55,823 bases of DNA from contig DKMD01000020.1 in assembly GCA_002470465.1 (NCBI GenBank), positions 54,222 through 110,044 on the forward strand, read 5' to 3'. The notes beneath the pieces were generated by a model, which had not been told where the DNA came from, made no database searches, and saw only the letters and a list, made by a program, of their open reading frames with translations. Positions 1 through 7,890 of this stretch are shown piece by piece. The position numbers and the translations under genes were made by a program. Within the stretch, counting starts at the first letter, position 1; the number at the start of each line of letters is the position of its first letter. The stretch is from Pluralibacter sp. UBA7423. Lineage in GTDB: Bacteria; Pseudomonadota; Gammaproteobacteria; Enterobacterales; Enterobacteriaceae.

Positions 1-2
1 AG

Positions 3-173
3 AGCCCGACGGAAAGCCCAACCGAGAGTCCGACGGAAAGCCCGACCGAGAGCCCGACGGAAAGCCCAACCGAGAGCCCGACGGAAAGCCCAACCGAGAG
101 CCCAACGGAGAGTCCGACGGAGACACCGACGGAAACGCCAACCGTCACACCGACGAGGACTCCGCCACCCTGA
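3..173 (+). CDS. C-terminal tail of a truncated gene, Ser-Pro-Thr-Glu repeats (possibly VgrG)
   Basis: The reading frame is open from the left edge to a TGA at 171-173. It encodes 56 residues built from fourteen 12-bp units, mostly reading SPTE and degrading to TPTE and TPTR near the end. Such acidic, proline-rich tails are disordered. The gene lies just upstream of a PAAR gene and other T6SS genes, so the body may be a VgrG spike protein, but no diagnostic domain lies inside the window. The near-identical units make this a site prone to copy-number change by replication slippage. Confidence 0.6.
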   Translation, partial: SPTESPTESPTESPTESPTESPTESPTESPTESPTESPTETPTETPTVTPTRTPPP

Positions 174-186
174 TCGTCACCCCTTT

Positions 187-209
187 CCGCTCGCCGCTTC
201 GGCGGGCGG
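187..209 (+). terminator. Hairpin after the repeat-tail gene
   Basis: A 10-bp stem (one G-U pair) with a CTT loop lies 14 bp after the stop codon. It is followed by ATTTACCC rather than a clean T-run, so it may act as an attenuator or mRNA-protecting hairpin more than a full terminator. Confidence 0.4.
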
Positions 210-240
210 ATTTACCCTTAATCCATAAAGGAGAGGTTAT

Positions 241-498
241 ATGCAAAATGCAGCACGCTTAGGCGATGCCATCTGTCACGGCGGCGCGGTCGTCAGCGGT
301 TCCGGGAACGTCTTTATCAACAGCATACCCGCGGCCATGCTGGGAAGCGCCGCCGCCTGCGCCCTTCATGGCGGAAGCGCCGTTGCATCCGGCTCCGGTA
401 CCGTGTTCATCAACAACAGTCCCGCGGCTCGGCTGGGTGACTGCACCGGCTGTGGTGCCGCCATCTGTAGTGGCTCGGGCGATGTGTTTATAGGCTAG
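241..498 (+). CDS. PAAR domain T6SS tip protein
   Basis: This 85-aa protein would cap the VgrG spike of the type VI secretion needle and sharpen it for target-cell puncture. The whole protein is one PAAR domain. It has the N-terminal ARLGD motif, a repeated A-R-L-G-D around residue 63, three glycine-rich repeats of the form SGSGxVFIN or SGSGDVFIG, and conserved Cys and His residues that in the family bind zinc at the tip. The start is set by a GGAG ribosome-binding site 7 bp upstream. The stop lies 2 bp before the next gene, indicating co-translation with the tagK-like gene. There is no C-terminal extension, so it carries no fused toxin. Confidence 0.9.
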   Translation: MQNAARLGDAICHGGAVVSGSGNVFINSIPAAMLGSAAACALHGGSAVASGSGTVFINNSPAARLGDCTGCGAAICSGSGDVFIG

Positions 499-500
499 GC

Positions 501-1298
501 ATGATCACTTTAAACCTTTACTGGCCAGAACAGCGCTCGCGTCGGGTGCTGGGTGACAATGAAACCGTCATTTTCGACGTCGACAGCGGTCAGTTCTTCT
601 CCCCTGCAAAAGCCCCCTGTGAGGAGGGGGTTATTTTCAGCCATGGCACAGAGGGGCTTAGCCTGCTTAACGCTCAGCGACTGCTGCCCTGCTATGTTGA
701 TGGCCACCCTCTGGCCTTTCAGGAACGTCATTCCCTGCGGATCCAGAGCAGCATTCAGCTTGCCCGCTATGGCATCACCGTGGAGGACGAGGAGACGGAT
801 AAAAGTCTGCTCCAGGAGCTGGGTTACGCCGACGGCTGCGGCAACGACGCCCAGTTACCGGAGCTGGTGGAGATCCTGCACAACAGCCTGCAGCACGTCA
901 CCGAGGCACCGGAAAACGAAAAAAGGGACATTCTTAAATCGCTTGAAAAAGAGTTTCGCCAGGCCCTGATATGGGGCATCCAGCAGCCCCACGCCCGACA
1001 GTCCGGCCCGCGGCGCGACAACCGGTTCAACGAAAACGTGTTTCACTTCGACAGGGTTCAGGCGCAGGTCAAATCAGCCACCGTCACCCACTGTATTTTT
1101 GAAACGCCGGCGCTTATCCACAAAGTGTTTAACGAGCTGGAGATCGCCGAAAGTGACAGGATCCAGGCCGAAGAGCAGACAAAAACCGACGTCCTCAAGC
1201 TGCTGGCCCCTGAAGAAGTTCGCTACGACACCCAAAAACGGATCCCCGCTCTGCTGGTACAGGACATTTACCGGGCAGACCTGGACACTCTACTGTAA
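501..1298 (+). CDS. TagK-like T6SS accessory protein with FHA-like N-terminus
   Basis: The 265-aa protein has a beta-rich N-terminal 100 residues reminiscent of a forkhead-associated fold and a charged helical C-terminal half. It is a cytoplasmic protein without signal peptide or membrane segment. From memory it matches the group called T6SS-associated protein TagK, found beside PAAR, TagJ and TssE genes in Enterobacter and Klebsiella. Its role is not established; FHA proteins in other T6SS clusters take part in post-translational control. It starts 2 bp after the PAAR stop, so it belongs to the same operon. The family name rests on context and general sequence resemblance. Confidence 0.6.
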   Translation: MITLNLYWPEQRSRRVLGDNETVIFDVDSGQFFSPAKAPCEEGVIFSHGTEGLSLLNAQRLLPCYVDGHPLAFQERHSLRIQSSIQLARYGITVEDEETDKSLLQELGYADGCGNDAQLPELVEILHNSLQHVTEAPENEKRDILKSLEKEFRQALIWGIQQPHARQSGPRRDNRFNENVFHFDRVQAQVKSATVTHCIFETPALIHKVFNELEIAESDRIQAEEQTKTDVLKLLAPEEVRYDTQKRIPALLVQDIYRADLDTLL

Positions 1299-1312
1299 TT
1301 AAAGGATTAACT

Positions 1313-2119
1313 ATGATGCTGACAACTCCCCGTCTCAGGACCTTCCTGCAGGAAAATACCTTTGGTTCACTGACGGAAGACCTGCTTTCTACCCTAAAGA
1401 AACGCCCGGCCGACCGGGAATCTCGTTACGCGCTGGCAACGCTCTGGTGCATCGAAGAAGCATGGGACAAGGCGCTGACGCAGGTCGATACCCTGGCCGC
1501 CCTGTCGGATGCGACCTCCTCGCATAGCGAACTGCTGAAAAACCTGATCATGAGTGAGATGGTGCGTAAGCAGGTGCTCAACGGAGAACGCAAGGCCAGC
1601 CCGCTTGACGAGCAGGCCCCCACCTGGCTGGACATTCTGCACCAGGCAAACCAGGCCAGTGCCGCCCAGGAAATCGATAAAGCGGATGAGCTTCGCTTTC
1701 AGGCCTTCGAGCTTGCCCCGGTCACCGCAGGCCACAGCGAGCACGCCGGTGCGTTCGACTGGATTGCCGATGGCGATGGCCGTCTTGGGCCAGTGTGCGA
1801 ATTTATCTGCGCCGGCGGGTATCGCTGGGTGCCGTTCGAGCAGATCCAATCGCTGACGGTGCAGCCACCTCAGTCGCTGCTTGACCTGATGTGGGCACCC
1901 GCGACGCTCGTCACCCCGTCGCGTAAATGGAGCGGCTATTTACCTGCCCGCTACCCGATCGACGCCAGCCAGAGCCTGAGCGTGAAGCTCGGCGACGAGA
2001 CCCACTGGCAGCAGCAAAGCCTGGTATTGACCATCGGCGAAGGCCGTAAGATGTGGGTCACCGAGCAAAGCGAATTTTCGATCATGGAAACGGGCACCCT
2101 CACCTTTGAAACGGCCTGA
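1313..2119 (+). CDS. tagJ: T6SS protein TagJ (ImpE/SciE family)
   Basis: This cytoplasmic protein of about 268 aa belongs to the ImpE/TagJ family. In other bacteria TagJ binds the N-terminus of sheath protein TssB and is linked to sheath recycling with ClpV. The N-terminal half is helical and TPR-like (a TSHSELLK-type helix, ADRESRYALATLW). The C-terminal half carries the family's FDWIADGDGRLGPVCE and YRWVPFEQI stretches. The start has two adjacent ATG codons; AAAGGA lies 5 to 8 bp upstream. It is separated from tssE by 5 bp, so the genes are one transcription unit. Confidence 0.85.
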   Translation: MMLTTPRLRTFLQENTFGSLTEDLLSTLKKRPADRESRYALATLWCIEEAWDKALTQVDTLAALSDATSSHSELLKNLIMSEMVRKQVLNGERKASPLDEQAPTWLDILHQANQASAAQEIDKADELRFQAFELAPVTAGHSEHAGAFDWIADGDGRLGPVCEFICAGGYRWVPFEQIQSLTVQPPQSLLDLMWAPATLVTPSRKWSGYLPARYPIDASQSLSVKLGDETHWQQQSLVLTIGEGRKMWVTEQSEFSIMETGTLTFETA

Positions 2120-2124
2120 ACGCC

Positions 2125-2619
2125 ATGAACAGCAAGCAGCAATATCTGCCAACCCTGCTCGATCGCCTGCTGGATGATGAGCCCAAAAAGCAGCAGGAGG
2201 CCTTTGACAAAGCCTTTTACGATGCGAGGACCCTCAGGCGTCTGGTGCAGCGGGATCTGGCATCGCTCCTCAACTGCAACAACATCGATCGCGAACTCGA
2301 TCCCGTTAAGCACTGCCATGTGGCTAACACGGTGGTGAATTTCGGCATCACTCCGCTTCCGGGCATGCCGGTCAACCTGAACAACTGGCGGCAAATGGAG
2401 AAAAACATTCGTGATGCCATTCTGCGCTTCGAGCCCCGAATCATCCCCGAATCGCTGCTGGTGCATATTCTCCACGAGAAGGATAAATCCTTCAGCAGTA
2501 CCAACATGCTGTTCGAAGTTCGCGGGCTGATCTACTGGGAGCCTCATCCCATCGATCTCTGTCTGAACGGCAGCTATGACCGCGAATGCGAACGCATTGA
2601 GCTGTCTGGTGTGTCGTAA
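2125..2619 (+). CDS. tssE: T6SS baseplate subunit TssE (gp25-like)
   Basis: TssE is the gp25-like wedge component of the T6SS baseplate on which the contractile sheath assembles. The 164-aa protein opens with the typical PTLLDRLLDDEP segment. It then has a V-x-RDL-x-x-LLN helix, the VVNFGITPLPG motif, and the IRDAILRFEPRI segment that carries the conserved E-P-R found in gp25 proteins. Its length is normal for the family. It is the last recognisable T6SS structural gene here and is followed by a strong hairpin, so the operon probably ends after it. Confidence 0.9.
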   Translation: MNSKQQYLPTLLDRLLDDEPKKQQEAFDKAFYDARTLRRLVQRDLASLLNCNNIDRELDPVKHCHVANTVVNFGITPLPGMPVNLNNWRQMEKNIRDAILRFEPRIIPESLLVHILHEKDKSFSSTNMLFEVRGLIYWEPHPIDLCLNGSYDRECERIELSGVS

Positions 2620-2626
2620 TGTTATC

Positions 2627-2652
2627 CACGGGCAGCGCCAGCGCTGCCCGTG
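2627..2652 (+). terminator. Perfect 12-bp hairpin after tssE
   Basis: CACGGGCAGCGC and its exact complement flank a 2-bp centre, 8 bp after the tssE stop. The following bases are TTGTTGCCTG, so the T-tract is weak. It probably ends or dampens the T6SS transcript before the next gene. Confidence 0.6.
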
Positions 2653-2679
2653 TTGTTGCCTGAATCACAAGGATAAATC

Positions 2680-3345
2680 ATGAAGGTGCTTTATGTTGGT
2701 AGCGGGCTTTCAGCCCAGCAGGCCACGGACGAACGCTACCGCGACCATATCAAAGTGTGTTTAAACAACGCCTGGCGAATCTTCCCCGACGAGGTATTTG
2801 ATTACTGGATCCACCCCAACGACTTTCCTGCCGAAAACTATCCGCAGACGAAAAATTACCGCACGGAAATTCGGCACAAAGAGTACTCAGCCGCTCTGCA
2901 TCAGGGAGCAGAAACGCTCGGTTTCGGGGAGCTAAGCGGTTTCAATCTGGAAAGAAAAATTGGCTATACCTCTTTCTTTCAGGGTCTCTACTGGATAATG
3001 CTGACCCTGGCGCCAGCGCGGATCGGGCTGCTCGGCTTCGATCACGACTATAACCCTGAGAAGGTGCAAAAATGGCGCGCCGAGGGCATGCCACAGGTCT
3101 GTAATGACTTTAATCAGAAAACGGAAAAAACCTTGCGGGAGTGGGCCGGGAACTATTTTTCCGGGCTGGAGCAGGATTCCTTTTACGGCCACGGCACGCC
3201 GGACCCATTACGCTTCGGGCCGGAGTATCTGGAGCAAAAAATGCATATTGCCGTCGCCAGCGCGAAAACGCTGGGCGTTGAAATCGTCAATTATTCGCAG
3301 CGCCCGTCGCCCTATAACATATTTGTGCGCGGTACGCCTGAGTGA
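2680..3345 (+). CDS. Unrecognised 221-aa protein, glycosyltransferase-like (DUF115/GT42-like) features
   Basis: No firm family is recognised. The protein is soluble and starts with a beta strand and glycine turn (VLYVGSGLS) and a CLNNAWRI stretch. A central segment (YTSFFQGLYWIMLTLAPARIGLLGFDHDY) resembles the second nucleotide-binding part of DUF115 and sialyltransferase-like enzymes, where a helix is followed by a strand ending in G-x-D. The C-terminal third is charged and aromatic. It lies 60 bp after tssE behind a hairpin and has its own AAGGA ribosome-binding site, so it may be expressed separately. It could be an accessory, a modifying enzyme or a cargo gene of the T6SS locus. The function is unknown. 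Confidence 0.6.
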   Translation: MKVLYVGSGLSAQQATDERYRDHIKVCLNNAWRIFPDEVFDYWIHPNDFPAENYPQTKNYRTEIRHKEYSAALHQGAETLGFGELSGFNLERKIGYTSFFQGLYWIMLTLAPARIGLLGFDHDYNPEKVQKWRAEGMPQVCNDFNQKTEKTLREWAGNYFSGLEQDSFYGHGTPDPLRFGPEYLEQKMHIAVASAKTLGVEIVNYSQRPSPYNIFVRGTPE

Positions 3346-3352
3346 TCGGAGC

Positions 3353-3392
3353 GGGTTCGCGATCCTGAGGGTGGCGAACCCCGTCACTTTTT
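3353..3392 (+). terminator. Terminator between the 221-aa gene and nadR
   Basis: GGGTTCGC at 3353 pairs with GCGAACCC ending at 3381 around a 13-bp loop, followed by CGTCACTTTTT. It ends transcription from the left and lies against the 3' end of the convergent nadR gene. Confidence 0.6.
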
Positions 3393-4623
3393 AGCCCTGC
3401 TCGCCCATCATCTGCTTTACCAGCTCCACGCAGCGCAGGAATCGCGCGTCGTAGTCCGGTTCTTCAACATGGACATACTCGATGTTGTTCTCCTCGAGCA
3501 TCTCTACCAGCATGGTCTGAAACTCTTTCCTGTCGACTGAACTGCCCAGGCTACGCAAGCCGTCGGCAACCCACGGGGTATTATTTTCCAGCACGATAAC
3601 CAGGTCGAAGCGGTATTCATCAATCAGCGCCTGCACGAACGGGTGCTCGCGGCCTTCGTATTTCTTACAGAACGCCTGGGTGGTGACAAAATCGGTGTCG
3701 ATAAACGCCACCTTATTGGCATATTTCACCGCAAAATCAATGTACTGTGCATGGCCAAGCGCGATTTTATCGTAGTCCGAATACTGTAACGCCATCTCGT
3801 CGCCGCCGAGATGCGAAAAGACGTAATCCCGGCCATATTCCCAGGCGCTGGTGGTATTGAAAATGTTAGCGAGCTTATTCACCAGCGTCGATTTACCGCT
3901 CGACTCGCCGCCGAGAATCGCCACCGTACGCACGAAGAACGGCTTCACTTCGGTCGGGATATATTCCCAGTAGCGCGACGGGTTTTCACGAATTTGCGCG
4001 CCGCTGATGCTCATGAACGTGCGCTGCGGGTCGATAAGCACCGTTTCGGTGCCCAGATGCTCGCGAAACTGCGGCGCATCGGCCTCTTCGGAGGTGTAAA
4101 TGGTATTTGGCTGAATGCCCTTTTCTTCCATAAACGCCTTCACGCCGTTGCTCCACACGTCCCAGCCGTGGGGATACGGCTCCATGCCCTCTTCGTTAAA
4201 GGCATGAATACGAATGTTTTTCTGATATTTGAAGGTCTGCAACAGCCAGCGCAAACGATCGGATACCGTCGGCTGCTGCGACATCGCGCTGTCTTCAAAC
4301 AGCTCGCGGTCGCGCTTTTCGTCATAGCCCATGATGATATGCAGCTCATCGACCTGGCTTACGGCGCGCTGGATAAGATAGATATGCCCGGTATGCAATG
4401 GGTAGAACTTACCGAACACCACGCCAACATTTTTCTGCTGGCGCGGAAACTCGAGCCCGAGGAAACGGTGCAACGCTTCGAGCTTTTGCGCACTCGGGCT
4501 TTTGATTTTGGCGTTCAGCAACTGGCTCAGATAGCCCTTCGTCATCCCGCTGGCGTCCGCCACCTGCTGCAAGGTACAGCCTTTCTGGCGAATAGCGGTT
4601 TTGATGTAATCGAATGATGACAA
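3391..4623 (-). CDS. nadR: NadR: NAD repressor, NMN adenylyltransferase and ribosylnicotinamide kinase
   Basis: NadR senses NAD, represses NAD-synthesis genes and salvages nicotinamide riboside. The 410-aa length equals that of E. coli. Domains in order are an N-terminal Xre-type helix-turn-helix (residues 5-58), a nucleotidyltransferase domain with GKFYPLHTGH at 71-80 and an ISGAQIREN motif, and a kinase domain with Walker A GGESSGKST near residue 240. The start is TTG at 4621-4623, with GGAGG 5 bp upstream; the sequence MSSFDY follows directly. It lies downstream of serB-radA on the same strand, with a REP element between. Confidence 0.97.
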   Translation of the reverse strand: MSSFDYIKTAIRQKGCTLQQVADASGMTKGYLSQLLNAKIKSPSAQKLEALHRFLGLEFPRQQKNVGVVFGKFYPLHTGHIYLIQRAVSQVDELHIIMGYDEKRDRELFEDSAMSQQPTVSDRLRWLLQTFKYQKNIRIHAFNEEGMEPYPHGWDVWSNGVKAFMEEKGIQPNTIYTSEEADAPQFREHLGTETVLIDPQRTFMSISGAQIRENPSRYWEYIPTEVKPFFVRTVAILGGESSGKSTLVNKLANIFNTTSAWEYGRDYVFSHLGGDEMALQYSDYDKIALGHAQYIDFAVKYANKVAFIDTDFVTTQAFCKKYEGREHPFVQALIDEYRFDLVIVLENNTPWVADGLRSLGSSVDRKEFQTMLVEMLEENNIEYVHVEEPDYDARFLRCVELVKQMMGEQG

Positions 4624-4646
4624 AGGAGCCTCCTGCCTGATGGGTT

Positions 4647-4714
4647 TGCCCGGCGGCGCTTAGGCTTGCCGGGCCTGGAAAAACGTAGGGCGGATAAGCA
4701 AAGCGTCACCCGCC
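4647..4714. repeat. REP/BIME pair between radA and nadR
   Basis: Two imperfect palindromic units with GCCCGGCGGCG..GCCGGGC and GTAGGGCGGATAAGC..CACCCGCC form a typical enterobacterial REP pair. Such elements stabilise upstream mRNA and can bind gyrase or IHF. Confidence 0.8.
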
Positions 4715-4733
4715 AAAAGAGATAACGCAATGA

Positions 4734-6116
4734 TTATAATTCGTCGAAGACGTTTAGTGCATCGGAAAGCTTTTTCACGCCAAACACCTTCATCCCTTCC
4801 GGTATTTTTTTCGGTACGTTAGCCGCGGGCACGATCGCCCGTTTAAAGCCATGCTTGGCGGCTTCAGAGATTCGCTCCTGCCCGCTCGGCACCGGGCGAA
4901 TTTCACCGGAAAGCCCGACTTCGCCAAACACCACCAAATCCTGCGGCAGCGGCCTGTCGCGCAGGCTGGAGACCATCGCCATCAGCAGCGCCAGATCCGC
5001 ACTGGTTTCGGTCACCTTCACGCCGCCGACCACGTTGACGAACACGTCCTGGTCGAACATCTGCAAGCCACCGTGACGATGCAGCACCGCCAGCAGAATC
5101 GACAGACGGTTCTGTTCAAGCCCCACCGCTACGCGACGCGGGTTGCCCATCATCGACTGATCGACCAGCGCCTGAATCTCGACCAACAGCGGCCGCGTGC
5201 CTTCCCAGACCACCATCACCGAGCTGCCGGAGGTGACTTCATCGCCCCGGCTCAGGAATATGGCAGAAGGGTTGCTCACTTCGCGCAGGCCCTGTTCAGT
5301 CATGGCGAAAACGCCAAGCTCATTGACCGCACCAAATCGGTTTTTGTGACTGCGCAGCGTGCGGAAACGGGAGTCCGCATCGCCGTCCAACAATACGGAA
5401 CAGTCGATGCAGTGCTCCAGCACTTTAGGCCCCGCCAGCGAACCATCTTTAGTGACGTGACCGACCATGATAATCGCCACCCCGCGCGTTTTAGCAAAGC
5501 GGGTCAGGTAAGCGGCACTTTCGCGCACCTGGGCGACACTGCCCGGCGAGGACTGTACGTCGGCCATATGCATAACCTGGATGGAGTCGATCACCATCAG
5601 CTTCGGCTGCTCTTCTTCGGCAATCTGGCAAATCTGCTCAATGCTGGTTTCTGACAGCATGTTGAGGTTAGCAGCCGGTAACCCAAGACGGTGCGCGCGC
5701 ATCGCGACCTGCTGCAAAGATTCTTCGCCGGTGACGTAGAGGGTTTTCATCTGCTCGCTGAGCTTGCACAGCGTCTGCAACAGCAGGGTGGATTTCCCGG
5801 CCCCCGGATTGCCGCCAATCAAAATGGCGCTGCCCGGCACGACGCCACCGCCAAGCACGCGGTCAAACTCTTTAAAGCCGCTGGAGAAGCGCGGCAGCTC
5901 TTCGAGGCTGATTTCAGAAAGCTTCTGGACCTTCGAGCCACCAGAAGCCCCGGCGTAGCCGGTTAAGCGCTCATTGCGCGCCACGACGGGCGACGCGGCA
6001 ATGCGCATTTCGGTAATGGTGTTCCAGGCATGACAGGCACTGCACTGCCCCTGCCAGCGCGGATAATCCGCGCCGCATTCGTTACAGACAAAGGCGCGTT
6101 TCGGTGCTTTCGCCAC
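4734..6116 (-). CDS. radA: RadA (Sms): branch-migration ATPase in recombination
   Basis: RadA is a RecA-like ATPase that drives branch migration of recombination intermediates and aids DNA repair. It is 460 aa, the same as E. coli. It has an N-terminal C4 zinc finger (CNECGADYPRWQGQCSAC), a Walker A GGNPGAGKST near residue 100, the RadA-specific KNRFG motif, and a C-terminal Lon-protease-like domain. The start codon is GTG (complement of 6114-6116) followed by AKAPKRAF. It begins 14 bp after the serB stop, so serB-radA are co-transcribed with nadR after a REP element. Confidence 0.97.
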   Translation of the reverse strand: MAKAPKRAFVCNECGADYPRWQGQCSACHAWNTITEMRIAASPVVARNERLTGYAGASGGSKVQKLSEISLEELPRFSSGFKEFDRVLGGGVVPGSAILIGGNPGAGKSTLLLQTLCKLSEQMKTLYVTGEESLQQVAMRAHRLGLPAANLNMLSETSIEQICQIAEEEQPKLMVIDSIQVMHMADVQSSPGSVAQVRESAAYLTRFAKTRGVAIIMVGHVTKDGSLAGPKVLEHCIDCSVLLDGDADSRFRTLRSHKNRFGAVNELGVFAMTEQGLREVSNPSAIFLSRGDEVTSGSSVMVVWEGTRPLLVEIQALVDQSMMGNPRRVAVGLEQNRLSILLAVLHRHGGLQMFDQDVFVNVVGGVKVTETSADLALLMAMVSSLRDRPLPQDLVVFGEVGLSGEIRPVPSGQERISEAAKHGFKRAIVPAANVPKKIPEGMKVFGVKKLSDALNVFDEL

Positions 6117-6130
6117 GGTTTACCTCGTTA

Positions 6131-7102
6131 TTACTTTTGATTCAGGCTGCCGGACAGGATGCAAAATACGCCCATCAGGTCAGCGTGACGGATGGTGATT
6201 TCCGTCTGCTCGTTCACTTTCGGTTTGGCATGGTACGCAATACCGAGCCCGGCCACTTTAATCATCGGCAGATCGTTGGCGCCGTCGCCAATCGCCACGG
6301 TTTGCGCCAGCGGAATTTCATGGCTTTCGGCCAGACGTTTCAGGGTGCTGGCCTTGTACTGTGCGTCCACGATATCGCCGGTCACGTTGCCGGTGAGCAC
6401 GCCGTCGCGAATTTCCAGCTCATTCGCCACCGCGGCCGTCAGGCGCAGTTTTTCACGCAGATAATCGGCGAAGAACGTAAAGCCGCCGGAGGCAATCGCC
6501 ACCTTCCAGCCCAGCGTTTCCAGCTTCAGCACCAGCGGCACCAGTCCTGGCATCAGCGGCAGCGTGTCGCGAACCTGACGCAGAATGCTTGCATCGGCGC
6601 CCTGCAGAGTGGCCACCCGCTGGCGAAGGCTGGCGGTGAAATCGAGTTCGCCGCGCATCGCACGCTCAGTGACTTCAGACACCAGCTCGCCGGTCCCCGC
6701 CAGTTTGGCGATTTCATCAATACACTCAATCTGGATAGCCGTTGAATCCATGTCCATCACCAGCAGGCCCGGCGTGCGCAGGTGCGGGATTTTCCCGAGC
6801 GGGGCGACGTCAAACCCGGCATCGTGTGCAAGGCGCGTCGCACGCGGCGTAAGCGATCCTGCGAGGCGAATCACCTGATAATCCTCAACGCACCAGGCGG
6901 CAACAATCACCATCGCCGCCCCCAGCTTGTGCTGATAATCGGTCAGGCGCTGTTTATCGAGACGGCGGCCATACAGCAGCCAGCCGCTGCGTCCGGCGTG
7001 GTAATCCAGCGGCATCACTTCATCACCGCTCAAGGACAGCGGCAGCCCAGGCCATAAAGAGACATCGTCGGGCAGGTCGCACCAGGTCAGACTGTTCGGC
7101 AT
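6131..7102 (-). CDS. serB: SerB: phosphoserine phosphatase
   Basis: SerB catalyses the last step of serine synthesis, hydrolysing phosphoserine. The haloacid dehalogenase motifs are clear: DMDSTA with the nucleophile aspartate, a serine in SGGFTFF, and GDGANDLPM. The N-terminal ACT-like part is present. A longer open frame exists to 7219, but ATG at 7100-7102 is chosen. It has a TGGAG ribosome-binding site, gives MPNSLTW and 323 aa (E. coli 322), and avoids overlap with the divergent ytjB gene. Confidence 0.97.
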   Translation of the reverse strand: MPNSLTWCDLPDDVSLWPGLPLSLSGDEVMPLDYHAGRSGWLLYGRRLDKQRLTDYQHKLGAAMVIVAAWCVEDYQVIRLAGSLTPRATRLAHDAGFDVAPLGKIPHLRTPGLLVMDMDSTAIQIECIDEIAKLAGTGELVSEVTERAMRGELDFTASLRQRVATLQGADASILRQVRDTLPLMPGLVPLVLKLETLGWKVAIASGGFTFFADYLREKLRLTAAVANELEIRDGVLTGNVTGDIVDAQYKASTLKRLAESHEIPLAQTVAIGDGANDLPMIKVAGLGIAYHAKPKVNEQTEITIRHADLMGVFCILSGSLNQK

Positions 7103-7206
7103 TACAGCTCCAGTTAATCGAGATTTGGCCAGGAAAATAACGCATGAGGCTACCCTGTATCCAGCGCTTCTGGCAACATTAAGCTGCAAATTTTCAAAGG
7201 TGGAAT

Positions 7207-7854
7207 ATGGTTCGCGCAAAACTGAAATTTCGGCTGCATCGTGCGGTGATCGTCCTTATCTGTCTTGCCCTGCTGGTGGCCCTGATGCAGGGCGCATCGT
7301 GGTTCAGCCAAAACCACCAGCGGCAGCGCAACCCACAGATGGAAGAGCTGGCCCGCTCCCTCGCCCATCAGGTCACGCTGAATCTTGCGCCGTTGATGCG
7401 TTCAGAAACGCCGGATGAGAAGAAGATCAATCAGTTGCTGACGCAGCTGACCACCAACAGTCGCCTGCTGGACGCCAGCGTCTATGACGAAGAAGGCAAC
7501 CTGATCGCCCACAGCGGTGAGTGCGTGGACGTCCGCGACCGCCTGGCGCTCGACGGCAAAAAAGCCGGGGGCTACTTCAATCAGCAGATCGTCGAACCCA
7601 TTCAGGGCAAGAATGAACCCCTTGGCTATCTGCGCCTGACGCTGGACACCCACACGCTGGCGACGGAAGCCAAACAGGTGGATAACACCACCAACATTCT
7701 GCGCCTGATGCTGCTGCTCTCCCTTGCCATCGGCGTGGTGCTGACTCGCACATTGCTTCAGGGCAAACGCACGCGCTGGCAGCAATCGCCGTTTCTGCTC
7801 ACGGCGAATAAATCCGTTCCCGAAGAGGATGAGGGCGAAAACAAGGATAAGTGA
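7207..7854 (+). CDS. ytjB: YtjB (Smp) membrane protein
   Basis: This 215-aa protein matches E. coli YtjB/Smp, divergent from serB as in that species. It has an N-terminal membrane anchor (about residues 14-30), a periplasmic domain of about 130 residues, and a second membrane helix near residues 170-188 followed by a short charged tail ending EDEGENKDK. This gives both ends in the cytoplasm. Its function has not been established. It shares a short bidirectional promoter region of about 100 bp with serB. Confidence 0.92.
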   Translation: MVRAKLKFRLHRAVIVLICLALLVALMQGASWFSQNHQRQRNPQMEELARSLAHQVTLNLAPLMRSETPDEKKINQLLTQLTTNSRLLDASVYDEEGNLIAHSGECVDVRDRLALDGKKAGGYFNQQIVEPIQGKNEPLGYLRLTLDTHTLATEAKQVDNTTNILRLMLLLSLAIGVVLTRTLLQGKRTRWQQSPFLLTANKSVPEEDEGENKDK

Positions 7855-7890
7855 TAAATTGGCTGAATCATTAAAGAAAGGAAATCTGCC

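Noticed and set aside
3..173. Short repeated units at the left edge as a CRISPR array
   Set aside because: Units are contiguous 12-mers without spacers and translate as one SPTE frame ending in a stop.
7103..7219. N-terminal extension of SerB
   Set aside because: It overlaps the divergent ytjB start and leaves a non-homologous leader; ATG at 7102 gives the family length and start sequence.
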